A stretch of 64,000 bases of DNA from Hyunsoonleella ulvae (lineage in GTDB: Bacteria > Bacteroidota > Bacteroidia > Flavobacteriales > Flavobacteriaceae). The notes beneath the pieces were generated by a model, which did not search any database, was not told the origin of the DNA, and worked only from the letters and a program-made list of their open reading frames with translations. The stretch spans positions 310,001-374,000 of the forward strand of contig NZ_JAEPJQ010000001.1 of the NCBI RefSeq assembly GCF_016827605.1, read 5' to 3'. Within the stretch, counting starts at the first letter, position 1. Each line of letters starts with the position of its first letter. The position numbers and the translations under genes were made by a program. This document shows positions 26,726-36,375 of the stretch, piece by piece.

Positions 26726-29146
26726 ATGAAACTAAAACTAGCTTATTTTACCTTTTTTGCCCTGAATATGATGTGCTTTTCCCAATCTGGAACTATAACA
26801 GGTACTATCTCTGATAATAATGAAACACCAATATTGGGAGTAAATGTTATTATTAAAAACACGCAAAAGGGAACGCAGACCGATGAAAATGGTTCATTTC
26901 AAATCTCAAATATTAAAAATGGAGATTATATTTTATCTATTTCATATATGGGTTTTAAAACCAAGGAAATTGCCTTTTCTATTAAAGACAACACGGTAGA
27001 TTTAGGTAAAGTAGTCCTTTTTGAAGGAAATGAATTGTTACAAGAAGTGGTTATTGATACTAAACGTAAAAACAAGTTTTCTAGAAAGAAAAGTGCATAT
27101 GTCTCAAAAATGCCCTTAAAAAACATTGAAAATTCTCAAGTGTATAGTACGGTAACCAACCAACTATTAGTTTCTCAATCTGTTTACAGTTTCGAAGATG
27201 CTTTAAAAAACGCAGTTGGTGTTGATAAACTTTGGCCTTCCACAGGACGAAGTGGCGATGGTGCCGGTTATTATTCAATTCGTGGATTTTCCGTTCAACC
27301 TCAACTCGTAAATGGTGTTGCAGGAATTACAAATGGATTTATAAATCCTTCTAATGTAGAACGTGTAGAAGTCATCAAAGGGCCTTCTGCCACATTATTT
27401 GGTAGTACAATTACATCTTATGGAGGTTTAATTAATATTGTTACTAAAAAGCCGTATAGCGGCACTGGTGGTAGTATTTCTGTTTCTGCTGGTTCATTTA
27501 ATTTTAGAAAACTAAATGTAGATGTCGACGTTAGTCCTAACGACAAGTTTTCTTTAAGAATGAATGCTGGTTATCAAAAAGAAAATAGTTTTCAAGATGC
27601 TGGATTTAGAAAATCTGTATTTATGGCTCCTTCTGCTTCTTATAAAGTAAATAATAAACTAACATTAAACTTTGCTTATGAAGCGTCTTCAAACGAACAA
27701 ACCAACCAAACATTTCTATTTTTTAACAGAACTGTTCCTTTAGTTTTTAATACTGTTGAAGCATTAAATTATAATAGAGATTTATCATTGACAAATAATG
27801 ATGTTGTTATCACTAACCCAACACAAAACTACCGTGGAGAAATTGCTTATAAAATTTCAGACAACTGGTCTTCTCAAACCATAATTGCAGGAGGATTAGC
27901 AAAATCTAAAGGGTTTTACACCTATTTATGGAATGCTGCAGATTGGACAGATGTTAGCAACCCGCAACCAACACCAAATTTCCAATTATTTGTTCAAGAT
28001 ACAGATGCTAGAACCAAAACGGTAAACTTACAACAGAATTTTACTGGAAACTTTAAAATTGGAAACTTAGAAAACAAACTCTTAGTAGGTGTAGATTACT
28101 TAGATTCTCAAATTATTGATAAAAGTTCTAATTGGGGATATTTACACACTGTAAATGCTCAAGGCGATCTTGTTTTTGGAGAACCTCCAGTAAACGCTAA
28201 TAATTTAAGAACCGTAATTTCTGGCTTAGGAAATGTTGATACTGATGTTAATCAAAATGTATTTGGTGCTTACATTTCTAATGTTATTAATATTCTACCT
28301 AATTTATCTGCAATGGCAAGTGTACGCTATGACAGATTTGAATATAAAGGAGATGCTAATAATCCTGATGATGATTTTCAAGCTTATGAAGAATCTACTT
28401 TTTCGCCAAAATTTGGCATTGTATTTCAGCCTATTTTAAATGAACTATCTATTTTCGGGAATTACCAAAATAGTTTTTCTTATGTAAATCCTGAATTAGT
28501 TCCTATTGACATTAATGACCCAACGTTAGGAACTGAAATACAGTCTTTTGATTTAGAACAAGCCAATCAATTTGAATTTGGTTTAAAAACGAATCTATTC
28601 AATGATAAATTAGTTGCAACTGTTAACTATTACAATATAAAAGTTGACGATAAAGTTATGGGATTTGGCGCTGGAAAACAGCAAGATGGCACCGTACAAA
28701 GTAATGGAGTTGAACTAGAAATAAGTGCAAACCCTATTGATGGTTTAAACCTAACTGGTGGTTTTAGTTATAATGATAGTGAAGTAACCGCTTCAAGATC
28801 AAGACCAGATTTAGTAGGTGTACGTCCAGCAGAATCTGGATCAGACATCCTTTACAATTTTTGGAGTGACTACAAAATACAAGAAGGTTTTGCTAAAAAC
28901 TTAGGTTTTGGTTTAGGGTTTAACGGTGCAAGCGATTATAACACTATGAGCGACTATACAAATTCTGGTGGCTTTACATTACCTGTTTATACTATTTTTA
29001 ATGCTTCTATTTATTATGAAACCGACGCTTACAGATTGAGTGTTAAAGCGAATAATATTACTGATGAAGTGTATTACTCTGGTTGGAGCACATTAACCCC
29101 TCAACTACCAAGATTTATATTAGCAACTCTAGATTACAAATTTTAA
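26726..29146 (+). CDS. TonB-dependent receptor, siderophore type
   Basis: An 806-residue outer-membrane protein. The signal peptide ends at CFSQ. A carboxypeptidase-D-like domain follows (GTITGTISDNNETPILGVNVII, about 22-95), then the plug (DALKNAVGVDKLWPSTGRSGDGAGYYSIRGF, NPSNVERVEVIKGPSATLFG), then a 22-strand-type barrel ending in aromatic F (ATLDYKF). The RG-F-VQP-LVNG plug form is typical of FhuA/FhuE-like siderophore receptors. The adjacent PepSY gene, the promoter and the palindrome support iron uptake. The ligand is unknown. Confidence 0.88.
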   Translation: MKLKLAYFTFFALNMMCFSQSGTITGTISDNNETPILGVNVIIKNTQKGTQTDENGSFQISNIKNGDYILSISYMGFKTKEIAFSIKDNTVDLGKVVLFEGNELLQEVVIDTKRKNKFSRKKSAYVSKMPLKNIENSQVYSTVTNQLLVSQSVYSFEDALKNAVGVDKLWPSTGRSGDGAGYYSIRGFSVQPQLVNGVAGITNGFINPSNVERVEVIKGPSATLFGSTITSYGGLINIVTKKPYSGTGGSISVSAGSFNFRKLNVDVDVSPNDKFSLRMNAGYQKENSFQDAGFRKSVFMAPSASYKVNNKLTLNFAYEASSNEQTNQTFLFFNRTVPLVFNTVEALNYNRDLSLTNNDVVITNPTQNYRGEIAYKISDNWSSQTIIAGGLAKSKGFYTYLWNAADWTDVSNPQPTPNFQLFVQDTDARTKTVNLQQNFTGNFKIGNLENKLLVGVDYLDSQIIDKSSNWGYLHTVNAQGDLVFGEPPVNANNLRTVISGLGNVDTDVNQNVFGAYISNVINILPNLSAMASVRYDRFEYKGDANNPDDDFQAYEESTFSPKFGIVFQPILNELSIFGNYQNSFSYVNPELVPIDINDPTLGTEIQSFDLEQANQFEFGLKTNLFNDKLVATVNYYNIKVDDKVMGFGAGKQQDGTVQSNGVELEISANPIDGLNLTGGFSYNDSEVTASRSRPDLVGVRPAESGSDILYNFWSDYKIQEGFAKNLGFGLGFNGASDYNTMSDYTNSGGFTLPVYTIFNASIYYETDAYRLSVKANNITDEVYYSGWSTLTPQLPRFILATLDYKF

Positions 29147-29198
29147 AAAAGTATTTATAATTTCAATTTAGTTTGAGTTTAGTTTTTTTCACTGAAAA

Positions 29199-29225
29199 GA
29201 ATCTCCATTCGTGGAGGTTCTTTTT
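29199..29225 (+). terminator. Intrinsic terminator after the TonB receptor gene
   Basis: GAATCTCCA-ttcg-TGGAGGTTC forms a stable hairpin with one mismatch, followed by five T residues. It lies between the receptor and the PepSY gene, so read-through would be partial. Confidence 0.7.
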
Positions 29226-29239
29226 AATCATTTAAAAAT

Positions 29240-30367
29240 ATGAGTTTTAAAAAAAAGATACTTACACTTCATAAAATTTTAGGTCTAGCCACTGGTATTG
29301 TGGTTTTTATAGTATCCATTACTGGTTGTTGTTGGGCTTTTAAAGATGAAATAGAAAGTTTGTATAATGATTATAAAACAGTTACACCTCAAAACACACC
29401 AATCTTAACTCCTACAAAAGCTAAAACTATAGCAGAAAATATATTCCCAAATAATTCGGTTCATGGTACTGTATTTGGGAAACCTAATGAGGCTATTGAA
29501 GTTATTTTTTACGATGCAGAACCTGAGTTTTATCAAAGTGTATTTCTCAATCCATATTCAGGTAAAATCATCCAAGTAGACAACCACCTATCAGGATTTT
29601 TTGCTTTTATATTAAAAGGACACCTGCGTTTATGGTTACCTAAAGCCATTGGCGAGCAAGTTGTAGGTATTTCAGTATTATTATTTATCATAATTATCAT
29701 TTCAGGTTTCATATTATGGCTACCTAAAAAGCGTAAAAACTTAAAACAACGTTTAAAATTCGAATGGAAATCTACTACGCGATGGAAACGTAAAAACTTC
29801 GACTTACACACTATTATTGGGTTTTACATCTGCTCTTTAGCGCTTATACTTGCTTTTACTGGCTCTATAATGTCTTACACTTGGTTTTATTACATAACGT
29901 ACAAGTCTTTTGGTGGAGACATGGCTCCTCAATTTATTATCCCAGAAAACGCAAGCAGTTCTCATCTATCACAAGAGAACGATGTACTTCCTATTGACCA
30001 CCTCATCTTAAAACTTCAAAAAGAAGATCCTCATGCTGAAAGTTTTGAGCTGCATTATCCGGAATCTGATTCTTCAAGTATCTATGTAGAAGTTTCAAAT
30101 AGTAAAGACCTATACTATGATTCTGATTATCGCTTTTTTGATCAAAATACGTTAGAAGAATTAGAAACCACCAGCATTTATGGAAAATACAAAAACGCTA
30201 AACTTCCAGAAAAAATAATTAGAATGAACTATGACATACATATTGGAGCTATTGGGGGCATTGCTGGAAAAATAATCGCATTTTTGGTAAGTTTACTAAC
30301 AGCTAGTTTACCTGTAACGGGAACCTTATTATGGTATGGTAGACATTATAAAAAGAAAAAAGCTTAG
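29240..30367 (+). CDS. PepSY-associated transmembrane protein (putative ferric-siderophore reductase)
   Basis: A 375-residue inner-membrane protein with four helices: about 14-38, 136-160, 189-215 and 335-360. The start KILTLHKILGLATGIVVFIVSITGC, the second block NFDLHTIIGFYICSLALILAFTGSIMSYTWF and a third near YDIHIGAIGGIAGKIIAF match the PepSY_TM family. His in LHK, DLH and DIH could bind heme. Such proteins beside TonB receptors are proposed to reduce ferric siderophores. It ends in a perfect bidirectional terminator. Confidence 0.82.
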   Translation: MSFKKKILTLHKILGLATGIVVFIVSITGCCWAFKDEIESLYNDYKTVTPQNTPILTPTKAKTIAENIFPNNSVHGTVFGKPNEAIEVIFYDAEPEFYQSVFLNPYSGKIIQVDNHLSGFFAFILKGHLRLWLPKAIGEQVVGISVLLFIIIIISGFILWLPKKRKNLKQRLKFEWKSTTRWKRKNFDLHTIIGFYICSLALILAFTGSIMSYTWFYYITYKSFGGDMAPQFIIPENASSSHLSQENDVLPIDHLILKLQKEDPHAESFELHYPESDSSSIYVEVSNSKDLYYDSDYRFFDQNTLEELETTSIYGKYKNAKLPEKIIRMNYDIHIGAIGGIAGKIIAFLVSLLTASLPVTGTLLWYGRHYKKKKA

Positions 30368-30385
30368 TAAAAACACTAAGCTTTT
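30358..30385. terminator. Bidirectional terminator overlapping two stop codons
   Basis: AAAAGCTTAGT-aaaaac-ACTAAGCTTTT is a perfect 11-bp stem with A/T tracts on both sides. It contains the stop codons of both convergent genes (PepSY gene ending 30367 and GAF gene ending 30376). Confidence 0.85.
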
Positions 30386-32751
30386 AATTCTTTCATTAAA
30401 TCATCATAGGTGTAAAATGCTTTATCATTTTCATCTTTATGATATAATACACTTACCCTGATAGCTTTTAATCCTGTCACAGCTTGCAAGTCTTGCAATT
30501 CTACAATTTCAACATCAGTGTCTAAATAGTGTTTGGATTGTAAAAACTTAATATAACTTAAATATTCAAGCTCATCTTGTTTTTGGGAGTATACAATGGT
30601 AATTTTTCCTTTTTGGGTAATACGTTCTGTAGTTCCTTTTATGTATGCCTTATCAACCCGCTTTTTTACAATTTCGTAACGCGCATTATAAGTACCATCC
30701 ACATCAAATTGCTTTTCATCCATTCTAAAACTGATAGACAATGGTTGATTGAACACTAATATCATCGAGGCCACATCTAATGCCACAGGAAACTCAGACT
30801 GCATTTGGTAATAGGCATTTTCCATTTCGCACATTACCTGCAATTGCCATAAACGCAAGTTGTACAGATATATTTTGTTAAAACTATCCTCTTTTGTAAT
30901 GGATTCTCCAACATACATATTATGTTCTACACCATCCGTTTTAAAACGCTCAAAATAGTGCGGATACATTTGCTGCGCCCCCATCTGTTTTTTATCTAAT
31001 AATGAAGCCATTTCAATATTAATTTTAGCGATGGTTTCATCATAGTGTTTTCTATGCCTATAAAGCACATTTACTTTATCATCTATATCTTCATAATAAG
31101 CTTCTACAGCTTCACTTAAAAGATGATTATTTTTTAAATGATCTAAAAGCGGCTCAACATCTTGTTTAAAAAATGCTGAAATCTGTTGTTCGCTATCCAC
31201 TTGAAAATTATCATCTAATCCTCTCTGAAACTCATTTATCTGATAAATAAACTGCTCGTATATTGGTAACTTCTCTAGCTCTAAGGATTTCTCCAAAATA
31301 TCCTTTGCTGCTTTAAGTTGGAGTGTTAAATCTTGTTTTGTTGCACTATTTCTTGCCTCGGATGAGCCTTTTATGTCTATTTGTCCATATAGTGGATACA
31401 CATTATCGAACGCTATTTTTTTGAATGAGGCTTCCCCGCCTTCAAACTCAGCTTTAATATAGTTTTTTGCTTCTTTAGCAAAACGCCAGTGTACACTGGG
31501 ATGAATAGATGTACATTCTTTTTGGATAATGGCCTCAATTAAATTTTCTTCTTCCTTTTTAGAACGCTCTACTGCCGAAACTATAAACGGCATTATATCT
31601 ATAAGCTTGTTTGCATTAATACTGTTTAATGCATGAGGTGTATTAGACACTATTTCCATCACGCCCATTAAGCCTTCATCATTGGCTATAGGCGCAAATA
31701 TCGCACTCTTAAACCCTTGTTTATGAAGCACTTCTATATGAGGCGCACAATTATCTTTTACTTTATTATATATCCCTTCAACATCAGAAACAGAAAAATA
31801 TTTATTCTCTTTAATCAACCGATTATAAGACCACTTACATAATGAATCATTACATTCCAAACGCTCTTTATCTCCAAGTAAATAACTATTAATTCCTACA
31901 CCGTAAACGCGTTCAAACACATTTTCCTCATCGTTATATATAGAAAACCCTACTTGCAAATCGTTGATGCCTAATAAAGACCTAAAGACATCATGAAATT
32001 CATGCATAAAGTTTTCGTCTCTCCGCTTATCCTCTCCAATTAAATTTGATTTGATATTGGATATAGATTGGTCTTCTGTAACATCAAAAATATTAGAGAT
32101 CACAAAACCTTTAAAAATATAACTATCTGGCGGAAACTTTTCTTTCCACAAATCTAAATTTTCAAAATTATCTAGAAGTTGTTTATAGTCTTCTTCGGTA
32201 ATTTTTTTAGCCTTTTCAGTAGGTACTATTTCACAGAAGTCTGCATTATATAATATTTTGTAAAACCTTAAAATACCATTAGCATCTGGAATCTCGTAAT
32301 AAAACGGACGCTTAAAATTTAAACTATACCCATAACAAAAGTTAAGAATAACGGTACATGCAATAATGTATCTATGATCATCTGGCATGTTTTTGATGTT
32401 TAATTCAAAGCCTTCTCCTGCAGTTTTAATAATATTTTTAAACCGTTCTGAAGAATTAAAAATTAAATCATGAAAAGGTACCGAAGCCGTTTTTATTTCA
32501 TTTTTTGTTAAAACTGGCGCAAAAGAATCTTGAAGTATCACACCTATTTCCTGTTCCCTATCTTGCAATATTTGCATATTGCTGAATCCTTCACGAAGCT
32601 CTGGATAAGGTGCAGCTGTTTTTAACACACGCTTCGCCTTAGCAGAAAGAAACTCATCTTTACTTTCAGCCAGCTCTTCATAATGCTCCAGTAGCTTGTT
32701 AAAGCTAACATTTAGCAGCATTGGCGATTCGATATTATCGTTAATATCCAT
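30376..32751 (-). CDS. GAF-domain containing regulatory protein of unknown output
   Basis: A 791-residue soluble protein counting from the ATG at 32751 (the first in-frame ATG is at 32778, nine codons earlier). Residues about 245-420 look like a GAF domain (FRSLLGINDLQVGFSIYNDEE, ... FKSAIFAPIANDEGLMGVMEIVS). The flanks are helical, with no kinase, cyclase or HTH motif seen. It could be a ligand-sensing scaffold. It is alone on its strand, next to the att site. The domain call is from sequence pattern only. Confidence 0.7.
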   Translation of the reverse strand: MDINDNIESPMLLNVSFNKLLEHYEELAESKDEFLSAKAKRVLKTAAPYPELREGFSNMQILQDREQEIGVILQDSFAPVLTKNEIKTASVPFHDLIFNSSERFKNIIKTAGEGFELNIKNMPDDHRYIIACTVILNFCYGYSLNFKRPFYYEIPDANGILRFYKILYNADFCEIVPTEKAKKITEEDYKQLLDNFENLDLWKEKFPPDSYIFKGFVISNIFDVTEDQSISNIKSNLIGEDKRRDENFMHEFHDVFRSLLGINDLQVGFSIYNDEENVFERVYGVGINSYLLGDKERLECNDSLCKWSYNRLIKENKYFSVSDVEGIYNKVKDNCAPHIEVLHKQGFKSAIFAPIANDEGLMGVMEIVSNTPHALNSINANKLIDIMPFIVSAVERSKKEEENLIEAIIQKECTSIHPSVHWRFAKEAKNYIKAEFEGGEASFKKIAFDNVYPLYGQIDIKGSSEARNSATKQDLTLQLKAAKDILEKSLELEKLPIYEQFIYQINEFQRGLDDNFQVDSEQQISAFFKQDVEPLLDHLKNNHLLSEAVEAYYEDIDDKVNVLYRHRKHYDETIAKINIEMASLLDKKQMGAQQMYPHYFERFKTDGVEHNMYVGESITKEDSFNKIYLYNLRLWQLQVMCEMENAYYQMQSEFPVALDVASMILVFNQPLSISFRMDEKQFDVDGTYNARYEIVKKRVDKAYIKGTTERITQKGKITIVYSQKQDELEYLSYIKFLQSKHYLDTDVEIVELQDLQAVTGLKAIRVSVLYHKDENDKAFYTYDDLMKELKA

Positions 32752-32875
32752 AATCCTATGTAGTTCGGTAAGTAACAAATTTACGAATTATTGTGTTAGT
32801 CGTTATATGCAAGACTTACTAACACAAGAAATGTTACAAGAATTTGTGTTAAATTTTTATAGAATTGAAACTAAA

Positions 32876-32907
32876 AAAAGCTCCTTGATAATTTCAAGAA
32901 GCTTTTT
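32876..32907. terminator. Terminator downstream of the tRNA-Leu remnant
   Basis: AAAAAAAGCTcCTTGA-taatt-TCAAGaAGCTTTTTT is a hairpin with A/T tracts on both sides. On the minus strand it lies 7 bp after the tRNA 3' end, so it was the tRNA transcript terminator before integration. Confidence 0.7.
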
Positions 32908-32913
32908 TATTTG

Positions 32914-32971
32914 TGCGGGCGGAGAGACTCGAACTCTCACACCTCGCGGCACTAGATCCTAAGTCTAGCGT
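32914..32971 (-). other. attL: 3' portion of tRNA-Leu(TAG) left by ICE integration
   Basis: Read on the minus strand, this holds the anticodon arm with loop around TAG (GACTTAGGATC), the variable arm, the T-arm (gagag-TTCGAGT-ctctc) and the 3' acceptor strand CGCCCGC plus discriminator A. The D-arm and the matching 5' acceptor strand GCGGGCG are absent; past 32971 the sequence diverges. It is not a functional tRNA gene. With the integrase 200 bp away it marks the element end, and an intact tRNA-Leu is expected at the other end beyond the window. Confidence 0.85.
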
Positions 32972-33047
32972 ATATTGCACCAAAGAAACACAAATACACT
33001 CATTTTCAATGATTTAAGTGTTTGTCAATTTTCTTTAAAGTCATATA

Positions 33048-33061
33048 ATATCATATGATAT
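33048..33061. repeat. 14-bp palindrome between att and integrase
   Basis: ATATCATATGATAT is perfectly self-complementary. It lies between the tRNA remnant and two direct copies of GTTGTACC (33070-33077 and 33081-33088, 11 bp apart). These are candidate integrase or accessory-factor binding sites, judged by position only. Confidence 0.4.
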
Positions 33062-33140
33062 CGATATTTGTTGTACCTATGTTGTACCCAAACGCAGATA
33101 ATAATTTGTATCTTTACATAAGTACTTAATCAAATGATAT

Positions 33141-33169
33141 CCTGATTTGACTTTCGCAAAACAGGTCAA
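33141..33169 (+). promoter_or_regulatory. Shared regulatory or arm-type site upstream of the integrase gene
   Basis: CCTGATTTGACTTTC (33141-33155) recurs exactly, in inverted orientation, at 37600-37614 ahead of the excisionase-like gene. CAGGTCAA (33162-33169), three bases before the integrase ATG, recurs at 37611-37618. The pairing suggests a common DNA-binding protein at both promoters. Confidence 0.5.
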
Positions 33170-33171
33170 CG

Positions 33172-34386
33172 ATGTCAGCAAGTGCAAAAATAGTTCTACG
33201 TAAAAAGCCCAACACCAAAGGGCTTTATCCACTTGCAATTCGAATAACTAAAAATCGACGCTCTACGTATAAGCTTTTAGGTCATTATATAGATTTAGAG
33301 GATTGGGATTCAAAAAATAATGAAATAAAAAAATCCCATCCAAATTCTGAAGGTTTAAATAACCTCATAACATCAAAATTATCTGAAGCTAGGAAAGGTC
33401 TTATTACTCTACAAACCAACAATAAAGATGCATCTGCAAATCAAATTAAAAAAGAGATTTACAAACCCACTTCAAACCTAACATTTTTTGATTTTGTTGA
33501 TGAACACCTTGAAGCTCTAGAAGTCGAAGGCAAAATGAATCGTCTTTCTACTGACTCAGCTTGGGTTAGTTATATAGAAAAATATTGTAAAGTAAGACAT
33601 CTAACTTTTCAAGAAATCGATGAACGGTTTCTCAAAAAATTTAAAATATATTTAAAAGGCAACTGTTCTCTTACCGAAACTACCGCAATGAATGTCATGG
33701 TTTTTATTCGTCTGTTATTCAATAGAGCGATTAAGGATAAGGTTGTAAGTAAAGAGCTTTATTGTTTTGGGCCAGGAAAATTCAAAATAAAATTTCCAGA
33801 AACTGTCAAAGTTGGACTCTCAGAGAAAGAGTTAAAAGTCATCGAGAGCTTAGATAACCTATCTGATGTAGAACGTCATTCATTGAATGTATGGCTTTTT
33901 AGTTTTTACTTTGCTGGAATGAGGGTTTCAGATGTTCTGAAAACAAGATGGTCTCAAATTTATGATGGTAGATTACATTACAGAATGGGTAAAAATTCCA
34001 AATTGCTTTCTCTCAAAATACCATTAAAAATCGATATAATTTTAGAGGAATATGTTTGCAATAAGAATTATGATGATGACTTTATATTTCCAGAATTAAA
34101 AAAAGCTAATCTTGACGATGCTAAAGACTTATACAATAAAATTAAAACTGCTAATAAAAAATTCAACAAGAACTTAAAGTCTATTGCTCTGAAAGCTGGA
34201 ATAAATAAGAAAGTAACAATGCACATTGCTCGCCACTCATTCGGAAATATTGCTAGAGACACCATCCACCCATTGATGCTTCAAAAGCTGTATCGTCATA
34301 GTGATTTAAAAACTACAATTAATTATCAAGCTAACTTCATTCATACAGAAGCTGATGATGCTTTGGAAAGTGTAATCAACTTTTAA
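33172..34386 (+). CDS. Tyrosine recombinase, ICE integrase
   Basis: A 404-residue integrase of the Bacteroidetes conjugative-transposon type. An N-terminal arm-binding region (KIVLRKKPNTKGLYPLAIRIT) and SAM-like core-binding domain (about 100-215) precede the catalytic domain. Catalytic residues seen: R251 in FAGMRVSD, H351-IA-R354-H355, H377-region HSDLK and nucleophile Y385 in TINYQ. It inserts and excises the ICE at tRNA-Leu. It points into the element, away from the att site. Confidence 0.92.
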   Translation: MSASAKIVLRKKPNTKGLYPLAIRITKNRRSTYKLLGHYIDLEDWDSKNNEIKKSHPNSEGLNNLITSKLSEARKGLITLQTNNKDASANQIKKEIYKPTSNLTFFDFVDEHLEALEVEGKMNRLSTDSAWVSYIEKYCKVRHLTFQEIDERFLKKFKIYLKGNCSLTETTAMNVMVFIRLLFNRAIKDKVVSKELYCFGPGKFKIKFPETVKVGLSEKELKVIESLDNLSDVERHSLNVWLFSFYFAGMRVSDVLKTRWSQIYDGRLHYRMGKNSKLLSLKIPLKIDIILEEYVCNKNYDDDFIFPELKKANLDDAKDLYNKIKTANKKFNKNLKSIALKAGINKKVTMHIARHSFGNIARDTIHPLMLQKLYRHSDLKTTINYQANFIHTEADDALESVINF

Positions 34387-34387
34387 G

Positions 34388-35368
34388 TTACTTTAAAAGC
34401 TCTTCGGAATAATAAAAATTTGCCGGTAAACCACCTGTATGCCAAAAGAGCACATTAGAGTTTTTCTCAATTTTGTTATTTTGAAGATGGTCTATCATTC
34501 CGTAAAACGCTCTACCAGAATAAACAGGGTCTAACAATATACCTTCACTTTGAGCCAATTGCTTTATGGCCATCTTTTCGTTTTCAGTAATTACTCCATA
34601 ACCAGGTTTATCATAATCTCTAATAAGTGTTGCATCTTTAATTGAGTACGTTTTTTGAATACTCAATTCTTTTTGACCTTGATGCAGTATCTCTAAAACA
34701 GCATCGTCTAGTGTTTTATCTCCTAAACCAATTTTATCTATACTAATTGGCATTAGTTTTATATCAAGATCGTATAAATCTATACCAAGTTTAAGCCCAG
34801 CTTGTGTTCCGCCAGAACTTGATGCAAAGAAAATGTAATCGATTTTCAAGTTATTTTCTAAAAGTTGTTCCTTCAATTCTTTAACAGCATCTACAAAGCC
34901 GTAAGCTCCAAGTAAATTAGATCCACCATAAGGAATTTCGTAAACATTTCTTTTCTGTACTTCTAAATCTTGCTTTAATTTAATTATATCTTCCCCTTTT
35001 CTATTATCTCCAGTAAAATGAATTTTAGCTCCTAATAAATGAGAAAGTAATAAATTACCATTGTAATTTTTAGGCTTCTTACCACCTAACAGTAGATGGC
35101 ATTCTAGTCCTGCTTTAGCACAAGCTGCTGCTGTTTGTCGGCAATGATTAGATTGTTGGGCTCCAGCAGTAATAATCGTATCACATCCTTTACTTAAAGC
35201 TTCATAAATAAAAAACTGAAGCTTTCTTACTTTGTTTCCGCCAGATGCTAAACCTGAGTTATCATCTCTTTTGATATACAAATTATAGTTTGGATAGACT
35301 TTGGATAAGTTATCCATTCTCTCCAAAGCCGTAGGGAAAAAACCTAGTTTATACTTGTTATTCAGCAT
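34388..35368 (-). CDS. PLP-dependent D-cysteine desulfhydrase / ACC deaminase family enzyme (cargo)
   Basis: A 326-residue fold-type II PLP enzyme. The PLP Lys is in SGGNKVRKLQF, the substrate-anion loop is GAQQSNHCRQTAAACA, the PLP phosphate loop is SSGGTQAGLKLG, and the C-terminal FWHTGGLPA is typical. The family holds D-cysteine desulfhydrase, ACC deaminase and L-cysteate lyase; residues deciding between them cannot be judged safely by eye, though desulfhydrase is the commonest outcome. It is convergent with the integrase (stops one base apart) and divergent from the LuxR gene. Confidence 0.85.
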   Translation of the reverse strand: MLNNKYKLGFFPTALERMDNLSKVYPNYNLYIKRDDNSGLASGGNKVRKLQFFIYEALSKGCDTIITAGAQQSNHCRQTAAACAKAGLECHLLLGGKKPKNYNGNLLLSHLLGAKIHFTGDNRKGEDIIKLKQDLEVQKRNVYEIPYGGSNLLGAYGFVDAVKELKEQLLENNLKIDYIFFASSSGGTQAGLKLGIDLYDLDIKLMPISIDKIGLGDKTLDDAVLEILHQGQKELSIQKTYSIKDATLIRDYDKPGYGVITENEKMAIKQLAQSEGILLDPVYSGRAFYGMIDHLQNNKIEKNSNVLFWHTGGLPANFYYSEELLK

Positions 35369-35460
35369 TTTACGCTTTATAATTTTTGATTCACACTAAG
35401 ATAAGTTATATTTAGTACTCTCGGAATTTTAAGTTAAAATATTGTTGTGCATGTGGTTAT

Positions 35461-36375
35461 ATGTTTTACTTAATTCAAAAATATCGGTTTGTCCCAGAAT
35501 ACACCTACGCTTCTTCTATGCATTGGGTGGTGCTTTTCTTGTGCATAGTTATTGGTATAATTATTATTTTTCAACTTTTTAATATTGGATTAGGTAAGCA
35601 TCAAAACATTAAATCTAAGTATCGCTATCTAATTTTAGCTATTATTTTTCTACTATATAATGTTTTGAATGGTTTATTACCAGATGATAACTTTCCTGGT
35701 CCTAGAATCCTTCAATACGTTATAACTTATACGATTTCAATTGTAATGTGCATCTATCTAGTTTGGTATTTATATAAAGAATTCAATATTAAAACACCAA
35801 ATACATTTTTCAAAATAAAGAACTTGATTATCATTCTTTCCCTTTGTTTTGCATTACTTTTTATAATCCCCTATTACTATACAGGCTCTCTAGATTTCGC
35901 TAGAAGTCTATTTCTAATTTTCCCTACTATACTTTCCATAGTTTTTATTGTATATTTCTTTCTAGTGATTAAAAAGAAAACTAAAAGAGATCGCTATTTT
36001 AAAATTCAAACGAATCTAGGTTTAAGTTCAATTTTCTCTTTAGTTATGCTTCCCGCATTAACTTATTTTGGCGATTTTCAGCCCATAACGCATTCCATAA
36101 TGACGTCATCATTTTTTTTCGTTACTATAATGGAAGTAAATAGCTATTTATATCGATTAAAGAACACCTACAAATTAGATCAAGATATTGCAGACCTATA
36201 CGGTCTTACAAATAGAGAAAATGAAATTGTACTTCAGATAATAGAAGGCTACAGTTATAAAAAAATAGCTGAAAATATGTTTATATCCTATGGTACAGTT
36301 AGAAAGCACGCTTCTAACATCTTTAACAAATCAAACTGTTCGAGCAGACAAGAACTTATTGATAAAGTGAATTAA
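35461..36375 (+). CDS. Membrane-anchored LuxR-type transcription regulator (cargo)
   Basis: A 304-residue protein. Seven hydrophobic segments lie in residues about 20-235. The C-terminal 65 residues form a LuxR/GerE HTH: LTNRENEIVLQIIEGYSYKKIAENMFISYGTVRKHASNIFNK. This 7TM-LuxR layout is frequent in Bacteroidetes and suggests signal sensing at the membrane with direct DNA binding. It is divergent from the PLP enzyme with a 92-bp shared promoter gap, so it may control that gene (inference). Confidence 0.8.
   Translation: MFYLIQKYRFVPEYTYASSMHWVVLFLCIVIGIIIIFQLFNIGLGKHQNIKSKYRYLILAIIFLLYNVLNGLLPDDNFPGPRILQYVITYTISIVMCIYLVWYLYKEFNIKTPNTFFKIKNLIIILSLCFALLFIIPYYYTGSLDFARSLFLIFPTILSIVFIVYFFLVIKKKTKRDRYFKIQTNLGLSSIFSLVMLPALTYFGDFQPITHSIMTSSFFFVTIMEVNSYLYRLKNTYKLDQDIADLYGLTNRENEIVLQIIEGYSYKKIAENMFISYGTVRKHASNIFNKSNCSSRQELIDKVN

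Noticed and set aside
32696-32962. Plus-strand open frame of 88 codons across the tRNA-Leu remnant
   Set aside because: Its end (CAGGETRTLTPRGTRS) is the well-known false translation of a tRNA-Leu antisense strand, and the rest overlaps the GAF gene start and a terminator.
32914-33000. Intact tRNA-Leu gene at the ICE border
   Set aside because: The D-arm and the 5' acceptor strand complementary to CGCCCGC are missing; only the 3' part from the anticodon arm is present.
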